Source: Chlorops oryzae
Lineage: Eukaryota > Arthropoda > Insecta > Diptera > Chloropidae
DNA length: 64,000 nucleotides
Reading direction: 5' to 3'
NCBI GenBank assembly: GCA_020466095.1
Contig: CM035807.1
Location: 15,725,485 to 15,789,484 of the forward strand
Translations under genes and position numbers: made by a program
The notes under the pieces: generated by a model
Databases searched by the model: none
Told to the model about the DNA's origin: nothing
The model's input: only the letters and a program-made list of their open reading frames with translations
Shown here: positions 48,601 to 58,002 of the stretch, piece by piece
How positions within the stretch are numbered: position 1 is the stretch's first letter
How the letters are laid out: every line of letters begins with the position of its first letter

Positions 48601-49680
48601 GGGGGTGCCTGACAGGGAAAAAAAGAAACTTAAGTTGTCACAAAACTCAGCATGACGCTTGACTTGCCGTCGCTGCTGCTGCTGCTCGCTCCGTAAGCAG
48701 AATTTATTTCGGAATTAATGTTTTAATTTTGCACAAAGATTTCGAAGATATTATTTTCTTATATACGTACGTATATTCCCTTCAACCTATATGGTGGTAT
48801 ATAGGGTACTCGACGAATGACATTCAACATGATATAATTTTTTTTTTTTTTGAAGAATTTCGGTTTTATTTTTGTCGGCATTTTATTTTTATTTTTTTTG
48901 TTCCATGATTTTTGTCTGATTTTATTGCAACTTTATGCTGAAAATGCTGGGGTTTCTTATATTGCATTTCTGTAAAAATATATATACTTTTTTTTTTTTT
49001 TTGTGGAATAATGACAGATGAGCAATGCACAACTGTCAGAAAGCTAGCGTCATTTAATTATTTCCCGTCATTTCGTTGATTCCAGAATTGAGGTTAAGTA
49101 GGATTTTATTGTGCAAGCGAACATTGATAAATGTGATTTGTCGCTGTGCAAAATGGGCGGCTCAATTCATTCGTAATATGTATATAATTAAATAACTTAT
49201 TTGCGACATTTTCATTTTCATCATTTACTTCTTGTTAAAAATCCTCATCATTCTATTTTTCTTCTCTTCTTGGTTGCAGTTCCAATGATAAATCATCATA
49301 CAATGCCGAAGATGGGCTTCGGACCTTACAGGAAGACCGGCGTCGGTAGTTTTTACTTGCCAAAAATACTGACGAAAAGCAATAGTGGTGGCGACGGCGG
49401 CGGCGGTGCGGGCGGAGGCGCTGGCGGTGGTGGTGGTGTCAGCTGCACTGGAAAAATGGCACTCGAACTTACGCACGGCAAGAGTAAACAACTGATATCA
49501 CTGCCATCGGATAAGTTGGACAGTAATAAACGCTATTATGTGACATTTACGGTGAAGGAGACCAGTGCCAGTGCCAGCGGCAGTGGTGGCGTTGGAGGTT
49601 GCGGAACTACTACGACTACTGCTGGCCATTCAACAGCGGATAAGAAACAAAATGATGGCAACGAGGCAGCAGGAAAATAG
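23048..49680 (+). CDS. Ankyrin-repeat protein gene, eight coding exons, 5' end missing
   Basis: The exons join in phase at 23048-23318, 23540-23855, 23972-26017, 26073-26930, 40722-40808, 44149-44428, 45740-45860 and 49280-49680, giving 4,380 nt and 1,459 residues plus stop. About eleven ankyrin repeats occupy residues 1-392; each shows the G-x-T/S-P/A-L-H pattern and the spacing of ~33 residues. Then come ~750 residues rich in Lys, Glu, Asp, Ser and Arg (disordered), a helical region, a Cys/His-rich stretch and a Gly-rich end. Ankyrin repeats normally bind other proteins, so a scaffold or adaptor role is an inference; no catalytic domain is visible. No initiator Met is assigned, because the first exon seen starts in phase 0 at an acceptor and a stop lies just upstream in that frame. 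I do not recognise a named orthologue with certainty. The gene is certain; exact splice sites are predictions. Confidence 0.9.
23540..23855 (+). CDS. Ankyrin gene coding exon 2
   Basis: Acceptor gatgcacAG (23538-23539) and donor GTAAAT at 23856. The incoming single base plus TT makes Val, continuing the repeat as HWAT-VCGEVEALRLVL. The exon holds the end of repeat 3, a longer repeat 4 with an insertion (GSPLHYAAQMCG followed by ~20 extra residues) and repeat 5 (GRQPLLWAASAGSAKAIIAL). It ends after two bases of a Lys codon. The intron before it is 221 bp and the one after it 116 bp, both short as is usual in flies. Confidence 0.9.
23972..26017 (+). CDS. Ankyrin gene coding exon 3 (repeats 6-11 and disordered region)
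   Basis: Acceptor cttcgaacAG (23970-23971) completes the Lys codon and continues DKDGLTALHCAASRGH. Six further ankyrin repeats run to about residue 392; the last are GRSLLHIAAANDYTDMCELL and a closing TPLDCALQRGY repeat. After that the protein becomes highly charged: an acidic Asp/Gly/Glu run, Arg-rich and Cys-rich patches (SCSCTEKTY, SCENCCYHKR), a Ser/Arg/Pro/Lys patch around RSRPQSATRKRQTPPSS, then long Glu/Lys/Asn/Thr-rich sequence. Donor GTAATT at 26018 leaves two bases of a Gly codon. Without splicing the frame stops immediately after this donor. Confidence 0.95.
26073..26930 (+). CDS. Ankyrin gene coding exon 4 (charged region)
   Basis: Acceptor tgcaattttAG (26071-26072) follows a 55-bp intron and restores Gly, then Pro-Lys-Asp repeats (PKDKDKDKDE). 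The exon is 858 nt of disordered sequence with an eight-Glu-rich stretch, ending in a basic part with DSGFEPSPRASK, IYTAYTPRRTLYATLDGRS and a final basic segment (AAVTRSIQRNIRR). Donor GTAAGG at 26931 leaves two bases. The later part is less repetitive and could be a conserved binding segment, but no known domain is recognised. Confidence 0.88.
26982..27265 (+). mobile_element. pogo/Tigger-like transposon remnant (left end)
   Basis: Starts cagtgaacctctcgtaatcc directly after TA, as pogo/Tigger termini do, and has further aatccgaca repeats. No matching right end is found and there is no transposase frame. A MITE interrupts it at 27266. Confidence 0.55.
27266..27396. mobile_element. MITE (131 bp), GGGCCAAGGTACAATAG ends
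   Basis: TIRs of about 26-34 bp starting GGGCCAAGGTACAATAGYCC, flanked by ata on both sides (27263-27265, 27397-27399). The interior is CT-rich. A 3-bp duplication suggests a PIF/Harbinger-type element. Confidence 0.75.
27440..28080. mobile_element. Element with ~220-bp inverted arms
   Basis: The left arm (27440-27670) and right arm (27858-28080) are imperfect reverse complements: both hold aagcayactggg, agaggtcatcacattt, gggaata and aatagggctg in matching order. The arms leave a ~190-bp spacer. A diverged single arm recurs at 54585-54790. Confidence 0.7.
28440..28502 (+). repeat. Hairpin plus poly(A), possible retroposon 3' end
   Basis: gtccacc ... ggtggac forms a 7-bp stem, followed by ctacc and a run of about 17 A. 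It has the layout of a retroposed RNA tail; no family is recognised. Confidence 0.3.
29801..30162 (-). repeat. (TTAGG)n-type array, the tail of a SINE
   Basis: About 360 bp of ggtta pentamers with variants (ggtaa, gttat), cleanest at ~29985-30120. It abuts the SINE body at 30163 and corresponds to its 3' tail on the minus strand (aacct repeats). Confidence 0.9.
30163..30348 (-). mobile_element. tRNA-derived SINE copy 1
   Basis: On the minus strand the head reads gtgccgtagttggctgagat (A-box-like tggctgagatgcc) and 36 bases later gggttcgacttc (B-box-like), as in tRNA promoters for RNA polymerase III. The body continues to catggtggaaaccacattaa and then into the pentamer tail. Copy 2 at 33620-33776 shares head, body end and tail. 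The minus-strand reading frame here is incidental. Confidence 0.75.
30641..30681. repeat. CT microsatellite
   Basis: Roughly 40 bp of CT repeats with one interruption. Confidence 0.9.
32602..32640 (-). mobile_element. mini-me terminal fragment
   Basis: tatacccgacacactttgtt followed by tcgaggttgtgtctaac matches the first ~40 bases of copy A with a small deletion. It lies inside the long-TIR element at 31988-32996. Confidence 0.55.
32671..32808. mobile_element. Nested MITE (138 bp) inside the long-TIR element
   Basis: Ends atgggaattcattcgaacc and its imperfect inverse ggtctgaatgaatacccat; the pairing continues with agtgaactctgagaactt. Comparison with the uninterrupted left arm of the host element shows aat duplicated at both sides (32668-32670, 32809-32811), so the insertion site is directly proven. 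Confidence 0.82.
33620..33776 (-). mobile_element. tRNA-derived SINE copy 2
   Basis: On the minus strand: tatttggctgaaatgccaat, ctggattcaattc (degenerate B box), ggtatcacaacaggctcatg, gatggtggcagccatacc, then a short aacctaaaccttacctaac tail. Matches copy 1 at both ends with a shorter middle. Confidence 0.75.
34257..35097 (+). mobile_element. mini-me/DINE-like element, copy C (near full length)
   Basis: Begins acaagtaagggtgtatagtc, then the 16-nt palindrome at 34274-34289. It runs collinearly with the reverse complement of copy A, and ends cgacacagagtgtgtcgggtata. The tetranucleotide array is reduced to a short remnant (cagacagacggacat). It lies in the large intron of the ankyrin gene. Confidence 0.8.
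38200..38655. mobile_element. Long palindromic (foldback) repeat, ~450 bp
   Basis: The left half from ttttaaaagtttttttgatc pairs with the right half ending gtcaaaaaaacttttaaaa along nearly its whole length, for example catatctatgtatgagttga against tcaactcatacatagatatg, and tgtactctgaga against tctcagagtaca. Centre near 38,425. No coding capacity. Confidence 0.75.
39218..39738. mobile_element. AGTC-rich TIR element, cccagcaaa ends
   Basis: Ends cccagcaaacattt and aatttatgctggg in inverted orientation; the interior is full of gagtc/gactc motifs (ggagtcatacat, aggactcatatgtgactc). It carries a nested MITE at 39251-39420. Similar pieces occur near 5,253 and at 44706-45397. Confidence 0.5.
39251..39420. 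mobile_element. MITE (170 bp) with TAT duplication
   Basis: TIRs aggggtattcacaaaggcgt on the left and acgcctttgtgaatacccct on the right, perfect over 20 bp, then gtcggaaaatcgg inside. Flanked by tat (39248-39250, 39421-39423). Confidence 0.85.
40722..40808 (+). CDS. Ankyrin gene coding exon 5 (87 nt, isolated)
   Basis: Acceptor cgaaattttAG (40720-40721) and donor GTGAGG (40809) define an 87-nt exon. The two bases carried from exon 4 plus C give Ser, then 27 residues including AALVADEEAVIVVQTVLQSL, ending two bases into a Leu codon that is completed by exon 6. The sequence is GC-richer than its surroundings and reads as an amphipathic helix flowing into the helix of exon 6. Length divisible by three and equal phases on both sides mean the exon could be skipped without a frameshift. 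Confidence 0.75.
44149..44428 (+). CDS. Ankyrin gene coding exon 6 (helical region)
   Basis: Acceptor ttcttcatccAG (44147-44148) after a pyrimidine tract. It encodes YYMERKIFQHLLELKSLQ, RSNKSNEAVLVKRAVDDYHK, then SFSEYSFKNFELFLYETL and ends NEVYEE. Strong heptad-like hydrophobic spacing suggests helices. Open phase-0 joining to exon 7 requires the donor GTTCGT at 44429, which departs from the usual GTRAGT; a better-looking GTATGT lies four bases downstream but would shift the frame to an early stop. Confidence 0.85.
44706..45397. mobile_element. Repeat element with minisatellite, in intron 6
   Basis: A 9-bp direct repeat ttcatattc flanks it (44697-44705, 45398-45406). The ends cccaacatttgg and ctagctggg are weakly inverted. 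Inside are two ~125-bp direct repeats (from ~44747 and ~44872) and a 34-bp tandem array. The boundary call is an inference from the flanking repeat. Confidence 0.5.
45013..45166. repeat. 34-bp tandem minisatellite, about 4.5 copies
   Basis: Unit atgagtcgtagaggactcca + aaatgatagcaaat repeated with few changes, decaying into gagtcgtagaagactcgaaa and shorter gactcgcaaatgata units up to ~45240. It creates the spurious minus-strand reading frames rich in HICYHF. Confidence 0.92.
45740..45860 (+). CDS. Ankyrin gene coding exon 7 (Cys/His-rich)
   Basis: Acceptor tgattattttaAG (45738-45739) and donor GTGAGT (45861). It encodes AERRLSPDYNAYEKALHCTT then KTHRCPHAIHAYTGIPCAAY. Three Cys and four His within ~22 residues resemble a metal-binding or disulfide module, though the spacing matches no zinc-finger family I know. 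It ends one base into a codon, matching exon 8. Confidence 0.85.
47017..47177. mobile_element. pogo/Tigger-type MITE (161 bp)
   Basis: TIRs cagtgggctctctccttgtg and, inverted, cagtgtactctctctcttaa, both leading into ggacacc; TA at both flanks (47015-47016, 47178-47179). Internal gtggacac/gcggacac repeats fit this group. It lies in the intron between ankyrin exons 7 and 8. Confidence 0.82.
47851..47948 (+). CDS. Possible alternative terminal exon of the ankyrin gene
   Basis: A good acceptor (gaactgctctttcAG) is followed by an open frame in the phase left by exon 7: Ser, LRSPQDTSASASATAKEA, HALLQAKVCFLIV, then TGA. No donor gives a frame compatible with exon 8, so it would have to be an alternative 3' end. 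The Ser/Ala part comes from a cggctt-type simple repeat, so chance is a real possibility. Confidence 0.25.
49280..49680 (+). CDS. Ankyrin gene coding exon 8 (terminal, with stop)
   Basis: Acceptor tcttggttgcAG (49278-49279). The carried A plus TT gives Ile, followed by PMINHHTMPKMGFGPYRKTG and SFYLPKILTKSN, a Gly-rich linker made of GGC/GGT repeats, then KMALELTHGKSKQLISLPSD and DSNKRYYVTFTVKE, which look folded (beta-rich). It ends in Ser/Gly/Thr-rich sequence with TAG at 49678-49680. The Gly linker is a trinucleotide-repeat tract likely to vary in length. Confidence 0.88.
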
Positions 49681-50030
49681 CTGCTGCTTCGCCATTTCGA
49701 ATGGACAAGTTAATAATGGCAGCGAACTGAAGCGTCGGAATGAAGTGCAATGATGTCACGTTGGTGTTGTCGACTGTTGCGCTGCCGTGCACTTTGTTCC
49801 CTTTTGCTATTGCATTTGTTGTTGCTCTATGCTTTTACTGATATTGCTGTTAATGATGTTATTGCAATTGTGTTGTAGTTTGTTGCATGATGAAAGGGTG
49901 GGGGTTGTGGGTGGTGTAGAAAATGAAAAAAAATTTCAAATTTTGTGTAGGGATACAACGACAAGAAACGACAAGAAAAAAAAAAACGGGGGGAGAAAAA
50001 GGAATAAATAAAACTTAGAAAGCGCAAGTG
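49681..50030 (+). other. Likely 3' UTR of the ankyrin gene with AATAAA signal
   Basis: After the stop codon the sequence is T/G-rich non-coding. An AATAAA hexamer sits at 50003-50008, about 325 bases past the stop, in aggaATAAATAAAAC. This is the first good poly(A) signal downstream, so cleavage near 50,020-50,035 is inferred. Confidence 0.5.
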
Positions 50031-50714
50031 AGGCGTTAAAATGTACAAACAATTTCCGTTGTTTATTGAGGAGGAAATTACAGATCGTTTTGAAAGGGCA
50101 TTTTAATTCCATTAGCGATGAATATTAATTCGTTTAAGAGAAAACTCGTATAAAAGCTTTAATGTTGAAATAAGACTTGGTCGTCAGAAAACTGAAGTCT
50201 GATAATCATATCCGATTTAGGGTAGAACCAGAAAATTATTTATAATTTATTTGTATATGGAAAATGGTCCTAAAGGTCACATCCGTCACAGCCATTCTGA
50301 GCAGAAATGAGGGAATTTTATTGCTTCACTGTTGTTAAAAGCTTTCAGAATTATAAATCCTTGAGAATCACATCATGTGTGTTTTAAAAAGGATGTGTTA
50401 AAACCTAAAAAAGTGATTGTGATTGGTGTGATTAAATGGAATTGCGGATGCAATTCGAATCAAATTTCCAAGCATTGACACTGTATTCAAATTTCATTTA
50501 AACAGACCAACTCTAAAGATAGGATAATGTGGAATATGGAGTCGCTAGCATTTTCTTTTTCAAATTCAAATGATCAGAATCTTCAAATACAATCAATCGC
50601 TTTATGAAATTTGAATCGGTTTTACAATTTTAATTGTGTGAACCATCTGATTCTGCAGCTATCTCAATAGTTGATAATTGACCATCAATTATGGCAAAGG
50701 GTATAGCACAATAA

Positions 50715-51338
50715 GCAGAGTGATTCGGCCCTAAAAGCCGATTTCAACTTAAGCTGATTAACTGTTTAGATCGATGCAAAGCATTTAATTTGCGCCGAGT
50801 TTTGGCTCTCTATCTCCTATATATATTTTTTTTTTTTTTTTTTTGCGGGTCGGGAATCCTCATGCACCATCGGTCAGGTCGTCACGATGACCGGTGTGCC
50901 GGACTTTTACCGGCTAAGCCCACCATACCCTTTCGTCTTCAAAGGATTTGCTCCTCTCCGGAACCGTTTTTTCATTACTTGAATATCTTTTAAAAAGAAA
51001 ACTTTTAAAAAATCATATCTAAGACAATTATAAAGATATGATAGCCGATATATAGAAAATTACTTCAAAAATATTACAAAAATATTTTTCAGGCAATTTT
51101 GATAAAACCAATACATGCTCCCGTGGAAGGATATTTTTCCATGACAAATTTTTTATTGTTCGACGTATGGTACTAGTTTAATTAAAATTCTCGAAAACAG
51201 AGTTTTATACCAAGATTAAGTATGCTAGATTTCAATATGCTCAGGCGAGTGCAACATCCTTAAAAATGCCAAGTTCAAAAAAAGGTTGCATACTTCGCAG
51301 GTATACCTGTGCTTGATATGCATCAATATGATTTTTTC
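50715..51338. repeat. Dispersed ~500-bp repeat, copy 1 (interrupted)
   Basis: Starts near gtgattcggccctaaaagcc and ends near tatgcatcaatatgattttt. Aligns throughout with 55169-55667 at high identity, apart from an inserted ~154 bp at 50823-50976. Class unknown; no terminal repeats seen. Confidence 0.8.
50823..50976 (-). mobile_element. Poly(A)-tailed insertion (SINE-like) in repeat copy 1
   Basis: Absent from copy 2, where tctcctatattccttgaata runs through. On the minus strand it starts in cggttccggagaggagcaaa, contains gggcttagccgg (A-box-like) and ends gattcccgacccgc followed by about 18 A. Layout suggests a short retroposed element; a convincing B box was not found. Confidence 0.6.
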
Positions 51339-54300
51339 GTAGGTCGTATGAGTAATGTGATATGGTATCAAATCGGAGTGAAAACATTGCGTATACGTTG
51401 CGTGTTCCACATGAATGAAAGAATGAAAATTCATAGAATTTCATAGCTAACATCAAACAGTCAACGCTGTAGGGTACTTTATTTCTCTTGGAAATTTACA
51501 AATTTAGCTATTTCTAGGGAAAAATTGTTATGGATTTAAATAAACCCAATGAAGTTCACCTTACATATTCGATCAATCAAAAGTTTTTGTTCTCTCTTAT
51601 TAATGTTCTTGAATAAGGAATTTTTTCCCCATTTCGGAGCATTAATTTTGCTGCTTTATCATTCGGACGAGTAAAAGAATGGAGAAACGCATCAAAACAA
51701 TACGAGTGCGATAGTGTTTTTTCCCCTTTAAACATTTTTTTGTCGTTTTTTTTTTTTTTTTGGCTTTACTCCTTCATCCTTCAAGGAATACAGTAGTGTT
51801 CAATTAGTAGTGGTAGAAGTCTCTGTGTGTGGTTTTTTACTTTCTGTCAGATTTCCTCTTTGTTTTCCATTCAATTTTTGTCGCTTCTTATTATTTTCCT
51901 CATTGTTTTTTTTATATTTTATTTTCGTCCTTTTTTTGGGTTATTTTATTTTTATTTTTCTTTTCATTTACATTTTATTTGCTATCGCGAATTTTCTTCG
52001 TTTTTATAAATTCCAGAAGAGCTTGTTTTTGTTTTCCGCGTGCATGCAACAAGATTGCAAGCTGATGATAATGGATGGCGCTGTTGTGCTGTCAGTTGAA
52101 AGTGTCAGGGCTAGTGCATCTTACATTATGCTCTTTGCTTTTTTATTTGATGATGCTGAAGCGACTATAACAACAACAACAACAATAGCAACGTTGAATA
52201 CGACGACTACAACGATGACGAGGACTACAACTGCGTGTACAAAAGTATTGCACTCATTGCTATTGTCGTTTGTTTAATTTCTTTTGTTGGTTTGCAGCTT
52301 TTCCGTTTTTTCTCCAGTTTCTTGGTCTTCCTCTTGTATTTTTTTCCTTCTTTTTTTTATTTTTATTGTGTTCCTCTCTTACTTTTTTTTCATCCATTCG
52401 CATTTGCCACTGCGCGATGCTGCTGTTGATAAGCGTTGTTATTAACGCTCGGATTACTGAGAGACGTATTTGTGTCAGGCACTTACTTTTCGGCGTAGGA
52501 ATGCAGCCAACGAAAATGTACGAAAAAAAAAATTAAAAAAAAAACAATTTTAAAAGCGAAATAAGAAATTCACATAAAGAAGTCAAGCGAGCGTATAAAA
52601 TTATTATGCACTTTCCGAATCTATCTACGCTTTTAGCATTTTCATTTTCATTTCGTTCTGTTTCGGTTGAGCCGGAAGCCTTTTTCGCCAATTTAGTCTT
52701 TGACGATTTTAAATTTTCAAGTTTTAATTACATTTTTGGAACCAATTTAATTCACCAAACCTTTCGACCTCGAAGCACTTGCGATCTTTTGTAGTTAATT
52801 CCTTTCAAGGCACGAAGGACGACAATTTTCTTTTGAAATCATCAAAAGGTATAAGCTTATAAAATTCCGGTCTCCTTTGATCTAAGAAGCTTCAACCTTC
52901 AATTGAGAATAGCATAATTTGAAGCAAGTGTATTTGGAAATTGAAAATTATATTCAATTTTGAACTATTACTCCTCCGAGAAGGACAATCGAATATGTCC
53001 AAAATTATACTTGATATGTTTGCGTATACTCCATAGTGAAACAGTTTCATTAATTATGTGATTTCTCAAGTGTTGATTTCAAGTGACAGTTCAGTTATAC
53101 GCTTATTAAAGCATTTTACTGTTTTCATTCGAAGAACTTCAATCATTGCCCCGTAAGGCAATCGAGAAATTATTTATTATTTGCTCTAAGGCTGCAGTTA
53201 GTGGATTAAAAAGAGTGACAGAGCGAGTAAGAGTGACAAAGAGAGAGGGAGAGAGAATTAGAACAAGAAAGCAGCTCATTCGGTTTCCATGAAAGTCTAA
53301 TAATGGCAACTTATACGATATCAATTGAAAGCTTCTGATGAATTTCAGTTCCAGTGTCTTTAGAGGACTTTTGTCATCACATGACGTATGTTTTGTCATC
53401 CTTAGACACAGCGGTTGCAGCAAGGACATTAAATCCTGATATATTGGATATCAAACTGTATGAGAGGCTATTATTATTGTTTCCACAATTATATTAGTCC
53501 TATGAAGTTTTAGATAAATCTTTGAATTCATTCTACATTTAGTTTCCTAGAATAATGATGAATCAAGATGCTAAGCAACTCATTTTGATAAAGAACAATT
53601 TCTTTGAAGATTAAATTAAAGATAATTGAATAAAAGCTCGTTCCAAACGAGATTGAAATTTGATATTTCCTTCAAAGCACAAAACTATGTTGTTCTCCCA
53701 ATCAGCAATGGAAGTATATAATAATAAAATATTAAAAATAAAAAAAATATATATATAAATAAAATAATATCTCCAGCTTCGTAACAACTACTAAAAGCTC
53801 TTCAAAAAGAAAGATCCTGCCGGTTGACGTTCACAGACATTGAAAAGCGCGAACAAAAGTAAAAAGCAACAAAATACAAACAAAAAAAAAAAGAAGCTAC
53901 AGAATTTATTGTTTGAGAAGTACCTTTCGAAAGAAATATTTAATCTTAAATGTCTTACCTTGACCAGCGGAAGCCTTTGTACTAAGTTCTTTTCCTTGAC
54001 ATTTTTATAATGAAATGCTTTATGAAAAATGAAAATATTCGAGACGAAAAAAAAACGCTTTCCTTTGTCACGCAAGCTCGCCGTTCATTTTAAAATTACA
54101 AAAGAAATTAATTTTTTTTTTCTATTTTAAGTAACTTTATACAGCTTCGATTGCGCTCATTGTCTTGGGGAGTTGGAGTGGTTGGTAAATGCTCAGGACA
54201 AAACGTATTTAATATTCAATTTAATCCTATTAATATTTCATGTACCTATAGCTAGTTGTTGTTTAGATTATTATTGTAATAGATTATTATGATCAATTAT

Positions 54301-55168
54301 CACTCTGTGGAAATATCCTGCAGCAATGAGGATGTTCAATTTAAAATGGAGTGGTTCGGGATTTCTCATAGGGACACTAGTCAAAATAAACGATATTTCT
54401 AGCATTCGTAAGGACATTCGTGAAGGTTGTGGAAACTATTTTATTGTTGCTTAACTTCGAATTAATGTGACTCTTTGTGGTGTCCAGTTATAGAAGTAAA
54501 GACCCCACCTCTTTTCAGACGAGTGTAAGAAAATGGATAATCACACCTCATGAGGTGCATAAGGGATAAGAATAATATAATTACTAAATGAATGTTCCCC
54601 GGGAATTGTTTCCTAATAGATTTTTTACCCCAGAAAAAGAAGGAATGTAATTACTTACCTTTGCTTAAAAATGTTCGAAGTTTTTGAGCCCTTCATTTTC
54701 CCCTTCTCAGTGTGTTTGTATAATTGTGTGAGAATTTCTTTCGAGTCCACAATGGGAAAATTCCCTGACAATATTGAGAATAGGCCTGATACTTTAATGG
54801 CTTCTAAGTGACTCCAAAAAGTCCACTCTTGGAGCAGTTCCATGTTGAGAGGGTTTCCTTATGTCTGAAAGCAAATTGAATGGCAAATGAAAAGGGAATT
54901 TTACTGGTCTGTAATTTTATGTATGTTTATTTAGGGAATAGTTACACAACTTTCGGTACAGGGTAACGCAGTAACACGTCTCTTCATCTGAGTAAGATAA
55001 GAAAATCCTATTCAAATTAATTTCAGAAAATTTCATTACCTACAGATTCTCAAGCTTAAAGATAGAGTTAAAAAATTTCATCAAAGGACTTAAATTTTCC
55101 TAGTTGTGTATAAAACACAGAGTGGCAGAATAGATCACAGATGTCATAACCCTCGTCATTGTTAACAA
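51339..55168. other. Intergenic, no gene recognised
   Basis: T-rich sequence (51.7-52.4 kb) gives Phe/Leu-rich reading frames typical of poly(T) DNA. CAA/ACG trinucleotide runs lie at 52165-52235. Confidence 0.5.
54585..54790 (+). repeat. Single arm related to the 27.4-28.1 kb element
   Basis: aaatgaatgttccccgggaa, ccccagaaa, aaaaatgttcg and ccccttctcagtgtg follow the order of the right arm at 27858-28080. Confidence 0.5.
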
Positions 55169-55667
55169 AGCATAGTGATTCGGTCCCAGAAGCCGATTTC
55201 AACTTTAGCTATTTTACTGTTTATATCAATGCAAAACATTTAATTTGCGCCAAGTTTTGCTCTCTATCTCCTATATTCCTTGAATATCCTTGAAAAAGAG
55301 GGATTTTTTTAAGAAAAGTTTTAAAAAATCATATCTAAGGCAATTACAAAGATATAATGTTCATTCAAAAGCTCATATATAGAAAATTACTCAGAAAATA
55401 TTACAAAAATATTTTTCAGGCAACTTTGCGAAAACCAATACATGCTCCCCGTTGAAGGATATTTTTCCATGACAATTTTTTTGTTGTTTGACGTACGGTA
55501 CTAGCTTGAATTAAAATTCTCGAAAATAGAGTTTTATACCAAGATTAAGTATGCTAGGTTTCAATACGCTCAGGCGGGTGCAACATCCTTAAAAATGGCA
55601 AATTTAAAAAAAGTTGCATACTTATCGGGTATACCTGTGATTGATATGCATCAATATGATTTTTCCA
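55169..55667. repeat. Dispersed ~500-bp repeat, copy 2 (empty site)
   Basis: Same orientation as copy 1 and 4.4 kb downstream. Shared blocks include ttttaaaaaatcatatctaa, ccaatacatgctccc and gttttataccaagattaag. It could be a transposon family or a local duplication. Confidence 0.8.
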
Positions 55668-58002
55668 TATAGTCATATCATCTGAATATGTGTAACAAAT
55701 AACAAAAAAGAATAAAAAAATTATTTAATCCTGCAGAAAAGTCTAACCACAGTCTAAATTTTCCCTAATTTCACTGAAAAATCTATTCCAAGAAAATAGA
55801 AAACTCGTTATGAAAACCCTTCCGGCTATTGAAATTAAGTAAAGCGCACTGAAATTGGGCTCCATTGTTTTTAGATAAGTTGAATATTGAGAAGTCCTTG
55901 GACTCACCTTATTGCTCCAGCACCATCATTAGTAATTTATCGCAAACAACAAATGAAGAATGCATTTATTGTTTTTTTTTTTTAATAATTACTTTTAATT
56001 AATTTCATTTCATTTCTTACATAACATATCTTATTGTGCTATTCATCTCGTTTTTTTTTTTTAATTTTCTTAATTGCTATCGTAATCATGCTCACATGCA
56101 TGTTCGTGCGTGTGTACGCCTTCCTTCCGATAGCAATTATTATGTTTATAACTGATTTTTTTTTATTTCTCATTCGAATTAATGGTATCTTGTCCTTCTC
56201 ACGTTCCGTTTCTGCTTTATTCGTGTTTTTTGTTTTGTGATTTTTTTTTTATTTTTATATCTTTTTTTTTCTCTTTATCGTAAACATATTCATTTAATAG
56301 ATCAGATGCAATTTTAATTAAAAACTAATGACTCTTATTACAATCAGTTTCGTATTGTTTTTGCTGCCATCCCCTTTACTTTGTTTTTTTGCCTCGCTTT
56401 AAATTAATTGTTATTTCATTATTAAGCCTATTAATTTTAAGTTCTTATGTAATTTAATTATTCATATTTTTACAGTGTCCACGCTAATTAAAATCGTTTA
56501 TTTTCTTCCTCCCTTAGTTGGAGTTGCGACATTCTCTATATATGTATGTATGTATGTATATATTTTTTACGCATTTAGTATCTCAAAAATTACGAGCTAA
56601 ATTCGGGAAAAATATGTTCTATTCAATTGCCGGAAAGTTTCTCAGTGGGGGGAAAAATAAGGATTAATTAAAATGGTCGCTGAAATTAATTGTAAAACAG
56701 GCAGAGTTATTAAACATTTATAATGTTGGATTTGTTTTTTTTTATAGATTTTTTTTTAAGTTTCTCGCAAATTTCGCGTAGTAGCTACGCTAAATAGGAA
56801 GCTACAGCTGTGGGCATTAAAATAGAATCATCGCTGAATTCGAATCCCTTCGGAAATGCTTCAATTTTATTGGACAGAGCTGTTTTAACTCCCGCGTTTT
56901 TATTAAGCCGATTTTTATCTAGCCAGATCGACAAAATTTTCAACAATTTACACACTCACTGTTGAGGCTCACAATATCGTCGAAAATTGTCAAAAAAAAA
57001 AAAAAAATAAAATAAAAAATATCGGGGAACAATAAATTTGGGATCAAATTCGTTCAAGATGATCACACTGGTCAGCATCAGGGTACAAAAATTGCGTTCA
57101 CACTATCGCCGCATTGCGTAGATCTACTCTCATCTGTATCTCATCTGCTTTAGATTCAATATGTTTTTACGTTTTTTTTTCTGTCGAATATTCAATATAG
57201 TTTGTTTTTTCATACAAGTTTGCACTTGAAAAAAAATTTGCTAATAATTCATTGACAGAAGTTATTAAATATAACCATTCACTTACTCAAATCGGATTCC
57301 TAGATTTATGTACAGTAAAAAAAAAACGAGAGGAGGAAAAATTCATTTTGAAATCAATAATTTACAGTTTTAAGTAGTTGAAGGATTTAACAAGCTATTT
57401 AAAATGCAATTTATTTATTCGTTTTTTTTTTCAACTTGCATTTTACAATTAATTATGGGCAGACTTTTTTTTTCGAAGAATAATGAGATCTAATTTATTA
57501 TACAACTTTGAAGTGTGTAGCTTAATATGCTTGAATATGAACTGCTCTGTTTCTTTTGGAGCTAGACACTCAGAATTATCCTTTAAACAAATATTCATAC
57601 TTATACTCGTATATATGTATATATACATATACTTTTATATATATGGATATATCCTTTCTGCGTTTGACTCTTCGACTCTTTCGAATGCATGTGGTCTCGC
57701 GGTGAAATGGTTTTTAATTAATTATTATTTTATCTTCTTTTTCTTTTTTTTCTTTGAATTATTCAATTTTTTTTTCTCAATTGTATATTTAAGCTAAACT
57801 TTAACACTCTCATTTAGACTATGAATGTATATACAACTAAATTAGCTTACCTAAAACTCAACAGATCTCGTTTAACCCATTTCGATTTAAGATCTAATCT
57901 TGTATTATTTTGATCTATAAAAAATGGTTCTCAATTTTTGAATGAGTTAACTCGTACAGAACAACTAGAAATGAAGACTTGATAAAATGTGAAAAGTTTA
58001 CA

